NCBI GenBank assembly: GCA_026770585.1
Contig: MU646561.1
Location: 401,424 to 412,548 of the forward strand
Length of the DNA: 11,125 nt
Direction of reading: 5' to 3'
DNA from: Baffinella frigidus
Taxonomy: Eukaryota > Cryptophyceae > Cryptomonadales > Baffinellaceae
Part shown: in pieces, positions 6,516 to 11,125 of the stretch
Numbering within the stretch: the first letter of the stretch is position 1
How the letters are laid out: each line of letters starts with the position of its first letter
Notes under the pieces: generated by a model
What the model was told of the DNA's origin: nothing
Database searches by the model: none
The model's input: only the letters and a program-made list of their open reading frames with translations
Program-made: the position numbers and the translations under genes

Positions 6516-6700
6516 AGCCCGGCGAAAGCATCTACGTTCCGCTCATCGTGCCGCCTCGACGATTAGCTCTTTTCCCGAACCCCTCTGGGTTCTCGGGCTA
6601 GTGCCCCTCGCAGCCCATGCACCTCGCGTACCCTGTGCTGAAGGTTGACGCTTGCTGTGGATCCCAACCGGAATCTCGCCCGGAAATCCGTGCGAAAAGG

Positions 6701-6884
6701 GCAGGCAGGTAGGTTGGAGGTAGGTAGGTAGGTAGGTAGGTAGGTAGGTAGGTAGGTAGGTAGGTAGGTAGGTGGGTAGGTAGGAAGGTAGGTATGTAGG
6801 TATGCATAGGTAGGTAGGTAGGTAGGCAGGCAAGCAGGCAGGTAGGTAGGTAGGTAGGTAGGTAGGTAGGTAGGTAGGTTGGTA
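6701..6884 (+). repeat. Tetranucleotide microsatellite (AGGT)n
   Basis: About 180 bp of AGGT units, with a few AGGC, AAGC and ATGT interruptions in the middle (about 6780-6842) and clean runs on both sides. Read on the minus strand it gives a repetitive Pro-Thr-Tyr-Leu product, an artefact of the 12-bp periodicity. It sits between protein-like unit B and repeat W copy b, a place where the inverted counterpart near unit A has no such tract, so the expansion followed the duplication. Confidence 0.95.
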
Positions 6885-6885
6885 G

Positions 6886-6961
6886 ATCTTTAGGTTCTTC
6901 GAGCTCCCAACATAGGCAGACAACAGGATGGCCTTGCTTCCTTTCGGATCGCATCAAGCCT
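6886..6961 (-). repeat. Dispersed repeat W, copy b
   Basis: On the minus strand: GGCTTGATGCGATCCGAAAG, GAAGCAAGGCC, TGTTGTCTGCC, TATGTTGGGAGCTCGAAGAA, CCTAAAG. It encodes [10 protein letters not shown] in one frame, matching [13 protein letters not shown] of copy d. It aligns well with 10317-10413 and lies beyond unit B in the same relative orientation as copy a beyond unit A. Confidence 0.75.
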
Positions 6962-7023
6962 CCCGGTGCAGAGGGTCGCAACAGTAAAGCCTGAGGTGCA
7001 ATGATTCTGCCATCCCCGGTCTA

Positions 7024-7159
7024 ATCTCCATACAAGTATTAATTAATTGCTTTTGGCAACGAAAATTACTACACGATTTGCTCATAAAAGTAATAGTAAA
7101 GCGTTTGTGTAGTAAATTTCGTTGCACCAAAAGCAATTAATTAATACTTTTGTGGAGAT
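7024..7159. mobile_element. Foldback element with arms of about 50 bp
   Basis: ATCTCCA at 7024 and TGGAGAT at 7153-7159 mark the ends. Inside them AGTATTAATTAATTGCTTTT, then GG and CAACGAAAATTACTACAC (to 7074) are inverted as GTGTAGTAAATTTCGTTG (from 7107), then CCAAAAGCAATTAATTAATA and CTTTTGT. There are only a few mismatches and short indels in about 50 bp. A roughly 32-bp A+T-rich loop separates the arms. It has no coding capacity and is much more A+T-rich than its surroundings, consistent with an inserted MITE or foldback element. No clear target duplication can be assigned. Confidence 0.8.
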
Positions 7160-7294
7160 GTGGTCGCCGCATCCACCAGCATCTGGGGATACAACCTCTG
7201 GGGATACAACCCCGTGTAGGATGACCGGAGTGACTTTACACAGTCAGTATTACCCACCCTTTATCCCCTCTACACGAGCCTCTGCACTGGAGAG

Positions 7295-7412
7295 CTAAAC
7301 GCGATCCGAAAGCAAAAATTCTTTCACTGCAGTCCTTTCTACGGAAGGGCGTGTCGCTGGGCTATGTTGGGAGCATTTCAAACCTAAAGGACCTAAAGGA
7401 CCCGCCCTCCTT
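7295..7412 (+). repeat. Dispersed repeat W, copy c
   Basis: GCGATCCGAAAG near 7300, then TATGTTGGGAGC and AACCTAAAGGACCTAAAGGA at 7364-7400. The central part differs from copies b and d. The peptide frame reads CWEHFKPKGPKGP against [13 protein letters not shown], so similarity is stronger in DNA than in protein, which argues for a non-coding repeat. Confidence 0.6.
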
Positions 7413-7430
7413 GAAGACCGAGAGCCATCC

Positions 7431-7571
7431 TTCATCTGCGCCAATCTTCGGGGAGCATCCCTCGGAGACAGACTGAGCTGGGTATAACATGGACCGATCA
7501 TAGTCTGGTAATGGCACGGGTAAGGCAATAACGGCGAAACCTCTTTAATAAATTCAGTCATCAGTAATCAG
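7431..7571 (+). repeat. 141-bp direct repeat, copy 1
   Basis: Begins TTCATCTGCGCCAATCTTCG and ends TCAGTCATCAGTAATCAG. It is collinear with 8313-8453 with no indels, at an offset of exactly 882 bp and about five substitutions in 141 bp (my count). Low divergence makes it one of the most recent duplications in the window. No open frame is conserved between the copies in a telling way. Confidence 0.92.
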
Positions 7572-7596
7572 CATGCTTCACTCCAAGGGGGATTGT

Positions 7597-7644
7597 TTTC
7601 GCTGGATTCCTGCGGCTTTCTCACGGAGGGCCTAATCGTGGCGG
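7597..7644 (+). repeat. Dispersed repeat, inverted partner of 442-486
   Basis: TTTCGCTGGATTC, then TGCGGCTTTC, then a diverged part to ATCGTGGCGG, matching the minus strand at 442-486. It lies between the 141-bp repeat and the element at 7660. Confidence 0.6.
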
Positions 7645-7659
7645 GGGAAGGCAGGCGTA

Positions 7660-7762
7660 CTAGCTCTGTCCCACCAAGATTCGGGCTCACCATTATTTCG
7701 CCCCCCCAAAAATCTCACAGGTGATCTTCATGGGGGGGTGAAGTTTGCTGGGACAGAGCTAG
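7660..7762. mobile_element. MITE-like element with CTAGCTCTGTCCCA ends (103 bp)
   Basis: CTAGCTCTGTCCCA at 7660-7673 is perfectly inverted at 7749-7762, and the similarity continues imperfectly inward (CAA, TTC). A second inner pair, TTCGCCCCCCCA and TGGGGGGGTGAA, brings the ends of the interior together. TA just inside CTAG on each side could be a TA target duplication, but CTAG itself could equally be the duplicated site. Too short to encode anything. Confidence 0.8.
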
Positions 7763-7808
7763 GCATAGCAAAGATACTAGGCACCAGCGCACTTGGTCCC
7801 ATGTATTC

Positions 7809-8087
7809 TTGAGCGACCTTGATTATTACCAACACGACGACTCTCCAGAGAAAGAAAAGTGCAATCGTTACAGATCAAAACCAGCAAGGCCACCATGTAG
7901 ATTATTAGAGAGAGTTGAAGCTTACAGGATAAGGTTCTTTAAGCCACACATGCATACACAGACGACTCAGAAGGTCCACAGGACCTTATGGCATGCCCCA
8001 CCAAGTGCCTCTCTGGAATGTCAAACCTATGAGAGGTGGATGCATGAGTCTTGGAAGGTCAAATGTGGTACAACCATCGCGGAATAG
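7809..8087 (+). CDS. Open frame without a clear start, unrecognised
   Basis: 93 codons including the stop, preceded closely by a TGA. It has no ATG until 7950, which would leave 45 residues (MHTQTTQKVH onward). The product mixes charged and aromatic residues (YYQHDD, EKEKCNRYRSK, RWMHESWK) and is not low-complexity. This stretch (about 7780-8095) has no repeat partner in the window except a short resemblance of its beginning (GACCTTGATTATTACCAACA) to the minus strand near 10600-10620. It could be an exon fragment or chance. No function is proposed. Confidence 0.15.
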   Translation: MSDLDYYQHDDSPEKEKCNRYRSKPARPPCRLLERVEAYRIRFFKPHMHTQTTQKVHRTLWHAPPSASLECQTYERWMHESWKVKCGTTIAE

Positions 8088-8120
8088 CCACGGGGTAAAT
8101 TCAACCACATACAGCCGGAT

Positions 8121-8203
8121 GGAGGAGTCGGCTTCCTGAAGGAGCCGACCTGAGTTGGATTGGCTAACCGATCGGATGATTGGTTAACCAATCCAACTCC
8201 TCC
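8121..8203. repeat. Two adjacent hairpins enclosed by short complementary ends
   Basis: A first hairpin pairs GTCGGCTTCC (8128-8137) with GGAGCCGAC (8141-8149). A second, longer one pairs 8152-8173 (GAGTTGGATTGGCTAACC...) with 8178-8199 (...GGTTAACCAATCCAACTC), 20 of 22 positions matching. The outer ends GGAGGAG and CTCCTCC are complementary too, partly competing with the second stem. The whole resembles a compact branched fold or a short foldback element. Confidence 0.75.
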
Positions 8204-8312
8204 CTTTTCAAGAACCAGGCCCCACCCGGAATGATAGGTCTATATCGATGAGACCGGGCTGACAAGTCTGTCAAAATTCGTGGACCCACCAAACCTCTCC
8301 ATCGTCGTTTAC

Positions 8313-8453
8313 TTCATCTGCGCCAATCTTCGGGGAGCATCCCTCGGAGACAGACTGAGCGGGGTATAAAATGGACCGATCATAGTCTGGTAACGGCACG
8401 GGTTAGGCAATAACGGCGAACCCTCTTTAATAAATTCAGTCATCAGTAATCAG
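8313..8453 (+). repeat. 141-bp direct repeat, copy 2
   Basis: Near-identical to 7431-7571. The differences include a change that gives GGGTATAAAATGG where copy 1 has GGGTATAACATGG, so this copy contains a TATAAA string at about 8365. Repeats of array 3 begin 45 bp downstream. Confidence 0.92.
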
Positions 8454-8497
8454 TAATTATATTCTTCAGATGGCAACTCGCCCTCGGAGTTGACTGT

Positions 8498-9925
8498 TTA
8501 GTGTTTAGTGCTGAGGGTTGAGGGTTGAGGATTTGGGGGTAAGGGATTAGATGTTAGGGGTCAGGGTTAAGGGTTTAGGTTTTGGTGCTTATGGATTAGG
8601 GTTTGGGGTTTGGGGTTTAGGGATTAGGGTTTAGGGTTTAAGGTTTGGGGTGTAGGGTTTAGGGTTTAGGGTTTAGGGTTTAGGGATTAGGGTTAAGGGT
8701 TTAGGGTTTAGGGTTTAGGTTTAGGATTTAGGGTTAAGGGTTAAGGTTTTGGATTTAGGTTTAAAGTTGATGGTTTAGGGGTTAGGGCACAGGGTTGAGG
8801 GTTGAAGGTGTAAGGTGTAGGGTTTAGGGTTTGGGGTTTAGGGTTCAGGGTTTAAGGTTTAGAGTTTAGGATTTAGGGTTCAGGGTTCAGGGTTTAGGGT
8901 TTAGGGTTTGGGGTTTAGGGTTAAGGGTTAAGGTTTTAGGATTCAGGGTTTAGGGTTTAGTGTTTAGGGTTTAGGGTTTAGTGTCCAAGTTTTGGTGTTG
9001 AGGGTTTAGGATTTAGGCTCTAGGGTTCAGGGTTTTGGGTTTAGAGTTTAGGGTTTAGGGTTAAGGGTTTAGGGTTTAGGCTCTGGGGTTTGAGGTTTAG
9101 GGTTTAGGGTTTATGGATTAGGGTTTATGTTTGTGGGTGTAGGGTTTAGGGTTTAGGGTTTAGGGTTGAGGGTTTAGGGTTTAGGGTTTAGGGTTTAGGG
9201 CTTAGGGATTAGGGTTAAGATTTGGGATTTAGGTTTAAGGTTGATGGTTTAGGGTTTAGGGCAAAAGGTTTACGGTTTACGGTTTACGGTTTAGGGTGTA
9301 AGGGTTTAGGGTTTAGGCTGTAGGGTTTAGGGTTTAGGATTTAGGGTTTAGGGTTCAGGGTTTATGGTTTATGGTTTAGAGAGAAGGGTGAAGGGTTCAG
9401 AACTAGGGTTTAGGTTTAAGGGTTTAGGGTTTGGAGTTAAGGTTTAGCATTTAGATTCAAGGTTGAGGGTTCAGGGCTTAGGGTGTAATATTTAGGGTGT
9501 AGTGTTCAGGTTTTGGGTTTTAGGGTGTAGGATTTCGGGTTTAAGTCTCAGGGGTTAGGGTTTGGTGTTTAGGGTTGAGGGTTTGGGGTGTAGGGTGTAG
9601 GTTGTAGGGTGTAGGGTGTAGGGTGTAGGTTGTAGGGTGTAGGGTGTAGGGTTCAGGGTGTAGGGTGTAGGGTGTAGGGTGTAGGGTGTAGGGTGTAGGG
9701 TGTAGGGTATAGGGTGTAGGGTGTTGGGTGTAGAGTGTGGGGTGTAGGGTGTAGGTTGTAGGGTGTGGGGTGTAGAGTGCAATGTGCAGGGTCCTGGGTT
9801 CAGGAGTTTGGGTTGGAGGTGTAGGATGTAGGGTGTAGGGTGTAGGTTGTAGGGTGTAGGTTGTAGGGTTTAGGGTTTAGGGTTGGGTTGAGGGTGCAGG
9901 TTTTATGGGTTAGGTTTGAGGGTTC
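8498..9925 (-). repeat. Telomere-type array 3, G-rich on the plus strand
   Basis: About 1.4 kb of degenerate TTTAGGG heptamers with TTGAGGG, TTCAGGG, TTAAGGG and TTTGGGG variants. The orientation is opposite to arrays 1 and 2, that is, the one expected at the right (3') end of a chromosome. It includes a homogenised GGGTGTA block, listed separately. Neither flank (TTGACTG on the left, GGTTCAATCCATACAG on the right) obviously matches the junction module of arrays 1 and 2. Confidence 0.95.
9585..9868 (-). repeat. Homogenised GGGTGTA variant block inside array 3
   Basis: About 40 units of GGGTGTA with occasional GGTTGTA, GGGTTCA and GGGTATA, interrupted once at about 9770-9830 by a short decayed stretch. 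On the minus strand the heptamer reads through in three frames as a TPYTLHP-type repeat, so the 75-residue open frame at 9555-9782 is an artefact. The block is sharply bounded by ordinary TTTAGGG units on both sides. Confidence 0.92.
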
Positions 9926-9986
9926 AATCCATACAGCCCCGCTCCTGGGCCCGTCCATGACCGGACACATATTTTCAAATTTCGAA

Positions 9987-10091
9987 TATCCCGTAAGTGC
10001 CCAGGCAGTCAAATTTGACGGCCAAGAGATCCTAGGCAGGTCCTAGGGCCCTACGGTAGGGCGTATGAGCCTACTGGCCACTTAAGGGATA
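9987..10091. mobile_element. MITE-like element, family 2, copy 1 (105 bp)
   Basis: The ends TATCCCGTAAGTGCCCAG and CTGGCCACTTAAGGGATA are inverted with 16 of 18 positions matching, TA outermost on each side. The interior has AGTCAAATTTGACGG (a small palindrome) and the core AGGTCCTAGGGCCCTACGGT. It has exactly the same length as the copy at 10486-10590, with which it is collinear. The terminal mismatches make it the more decayed copy. Confidence 0.85.
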
Positions 10092-10105
10092 CTGCTAAGG
10101 TTGCT

Positions 10106-10168
10106 ACAGGCTGAAAAGTAAACGGTGTAGTAAATGTTTATTTCAGGCTGAACTGTAAGCACTTGTAG
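10106..10168 (+). repeat. Imperfect tandem pair of about 25 bp
   Basis: ACAGGCTGAAAAGTAAACGG, then TGTAG at 10106-10130 resembles TCAGGCTGAACTGTAAGCAC, then TTGTAG at 10143-10168. A minor local duplication. The rest of 10092-10250 shows no feature I can support. Confidence 0.4.
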
Positions 10169-10251
10169 GTCTCCTTCGGAATTTGAACAGAATCGTGTGG
10201 AGCGTGCAGGACCCTTAAGGAGATAGAGTTGACTGTAGGGTGAGGTAAACC

Positions 10252-10331
10252 CGGATCACATCAAGCTCTCTGTACAGTCAACCCTACAGTCAACACAGAG
10301 TTGACTGTACAGGGGGGCTTGATGTGATCCG
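10252..10331. repeat. Nested palindrome next to repeat W copy d
   Basis: The outer arms CGGATCACATCAAGC (10252-10266) and GCTTGATGTGATCCG (10317-10331) are perfect complements. The inner arms CTGTACAGTCAAC (10270-10282) and GTTGACTGTACAG (10300-10312) are also perfect. CCCTACAGTCAAC (10282-10294 region) is additionally complementary to GTTGACTGTAGGG just upstream (about 10228-10240), so an alternative pairing exists. The right arm is also the first part of repeat W, which is therefore doubled in inverted form here. Confidence 0.85.
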
Positions 10332-10413
10332 AAAGGAAGCATGGCCCTTCCACAGAACAAGTTCCGGTGTCCGCCTGTGTTGGGAGCTCGAAGAACCTAA
10401 AGGACTTAAAGGA
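10317..10413 (+). repeat. Dispersed repeat W, copy d (fullest copy)
   Basis: GGCTTGATGTGATCCGAAAG, GAAGCATGGCCC, ACAAGTTCC, GTCCGCCTGTGTTGGGAGC, then TCGAAGAACCTAAAGGACTT and AAAGGACTG. A plus-strand open frame begins at the ATG at 10324 (MIRKEAWPF, then [13 protein letters not shown]) and runs to 10545, but it enters the element at 10486. The peptide is shared with copy b only where the DNA is shared, so coding is not demonstrated. Confidence 0.7.
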
Positions 10414-10485
10414 CTGCTCCATCCAGGATTTGTGCCCGCAACATATCCCAAAGTCAACAGGGAAGACGCATCCTCGATGGGGGCT

Positions 10486-10590
10486 TATCCCTTAAGTGGC
10501 GAGGCGGTCAAAATTGACCGCCAAAAGGTCCCAGGCAGGTCCTAGGGCCCTACGGTAGGGCGTATGAGCCTACTCGCCACTTAAGGGATA
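10486..10590. mobile_element. MITE-like element, family 2, copy 2 (105 bp)
   Basis: Perfect 18-bp inverted ends TATCCCTTAAGTGGCGAG and CTCGCCACTTAAGGGATA, with TA at both edges as a likely target duplication. Inside is GCGGTCAAAATTGACCGC (near-perfect palindrome), then AGGTCCTAGGGCCCTACGGT and AGGGCGTATGAGCCTAC. It is collinear with 9987-10091 without indels. No coding capacity; mobilisation would be in trans. Confidence 0.9.
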
Positions 10591-10889
10591 TGGCGGGCGT
10601 GTTGGTAGTAATAAAGGTCTCTGGTAGGAGGTGGAGTTAGAATCCATCCGGAAAATGCTCGTACGAGCGGTCGACACGGGGTACAGTAAGTGGCACAATG
10701 CGTAGCAGGTGCGGCGCTGACGCTGGTTGTTTGGCAATAAATTATCAATCTCGCTAAAGGTCTCTCACGCTGGAAGGATGAGCCCAACAGCACCCTGAAA
10801 GCAGGCGACTGTCGTGAGGATTCTCCCACTGAGGTGTGCACATGTATCCTTTGCAGACGTTGCTCGCGAAAAAGGACACCCACGGCCCC
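10591..10889. other. Stretch without a supported gene
   Basis: About 300 bp of apparently single-copy DNA. A 100-residue open frame on the minus strand (10581-10883) crosses it, but its last codons lie in the adjacent element and its product shows no recognisable feature. Its tail (DLYYYQHA) briefly resembles SDLDYYQHD at 7809 because both share a GACCTT...ATTA(C/T)TACCAACACG sequence. Confidence 0.3.
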
Positions 10890-11023
10890 TACAGGGGTAC
10901 CTTGCTCATAAGAAACCGCCCCCCCCCCCTAGGACTCCCTAGGACCCTACAGTAGGGCTATGCCAGGTGCCTTGTGGTGGTCCTAGGGTGTGGGCGTTTT
11001 CTTATGAGCGAGGTACCCCTGTA
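10890..11023. mobile_element. MITE-like element, family 1, copy 3 (134 bp)
   Basis: The left end TACAGGGGTACCTTGCTCAT (10890 on) and the right end ending GAGGTACCCCTGTA (to 11023) are inverted, with one mismatch against the other copies. TA is outermost on both sides. Just inside the left end there is a long C-run and a partly duplicated CCCTAGGAC motif, which explains the extra length. The core ACAGTAGGGCTATGCC, then TTGTGGTGGTCCTAGGG follows. Confidence 0.88.
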
Positions 11024-11029
11024 CATGCA

Positions 11030-11125
11030 TAAGGGTACCGCGTGGACAAGAAAGGGTCCTGACATCCTCCCCCTAGGACCCTACAGGAGGTTTCTACCCA
11101 TGTCCCTATGGTGGTTCTAGGGGGG
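11030..11125. mobile_element. Truncated, diverged relative of family 1
   Basis: TAAGGGTACCGCGTGGACAA followed by GAAAG stands where family 1 would have TACAGGGGTACCTCGCTCAT followed by AAGAA. Then CCTAGGACCCTACAGGAGG and CCCTATGGTGGTTCTAGGGG give the family core. The right end lies beyond the window. Distinct termini with the same core suggest a third subfamily. Confidence 0.5.

Noticed and set aside
6543-6981. Minus-strand frames rich in Pro-Thr-Tyr-Leu, resembling a repetitive surface protein
   Set aside because: They are the translation of the (AGGT)n microsatellite. All frames of a 4-bp repeat give the same 4-residue pattern, and the ends lie in repeat W and in the tail of unit B.
7295-7561. 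88-residue minus-strand open frame
   Set aside because: It covers repeat W copy c and most of the 141-bp repeat, no homologous frame is kept in the second 141-bp copy together with the rest, and the product is unremarkable.
8360-8375. TATAAA string as a promoter
   Set aside because: It lies in the 141-bp direct repeat, the other copy has TATAAC, and no plausible transcript start or gene follows before array 3.
9921-9930. GGTTCAATCC resembling a tRNA B box
   Set aside because: It sits at the edge of array 3 with no A box, anticodon arm or acceptor stem around it.
9555-10012. Minus-strand frames with a TPYTLHP or LNPKP repeat
   Set aside because: A 7-bp repeat (GGGTGTA or TTTAGGG) with no in-frame stop stays open over any length. 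There is no non-repeat domain attached.

Overview
This window looks like eukaryotic nuclear DNA that is nearly all repeats. It holds three long telomere-type arrays (CCCTAAA/TTTAGGG and variants), several short non-autonomous inverted-repeat elements with apparent TA target duplications, many foldback sequences and a tetranucleotide microsatellite. I found no operon structure, no ribosome binding sites in front of long frames, no tRNA or rRNA, and no long open frame with a recognisable domain. The TTTAGGG repeat type occurs in plants, several algal lineages and alveolates. Together with degenerate CCCTAAA-derived DNA and palindromic elements I lean towards a unicellular alga, with a dinoflagellate-like alveolate as first guess. 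This is inference only: green, cryptophyte or stramenopile algae are not excluded.

Layout. 1-1325 holds a 49-bp tandem pair, the first copy of short element family 1 (294-414) and, on the minus strand, a decayed protein-like unit (copy A, about 754-1191). 1228-2397 is a mosaic of dispersed modules and hairpins that ends in a junction sequence leading into telomere-type array 1 (2399-2834). 2835-3188 is a GC-rich unique stretch with one tiny protein-like open frame. 3175-4262 repeats the earlier mosaic in diverged form, carries family-1 copy 2 (3813-3976), and enters array 2 (4258-5569) through the same junction sequence. 5570-8497 is non-telomeric. It has the inverted second copy of the protein-like unit (copy B, plus strand, 6042-6515), an (AGGT)n tract, several foldbacks, and a 141-bp direct repeat pair 882 bp apart. 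Array 3 (8498-9925) is in the opposite orientation and contains a homogenised GGGTGTA block. 9926-11125 holds two copies of a second 105-bp element family, a nested palindrome, family-1 copy 3 and a truncated relative at the window edge.

How it fits together. No set of genes acts jointly here. The coherent story is structural. (1) Arrays 1 and 2 are entered through the same roughly 140-bp flank, so telomere-type DNA and its flank move or duplicate as a unit. (2) Arrays 2 and 3 face outward around a 2.9-kb segment, as at the two ends of a linear molecule. (3) Two element families with different termini share the same internal core. (4) The only cross-supported protein-like sequence is an inverted duplicate whose best reading frame changes along its length, so both copies look like relics or parts of a repeat.
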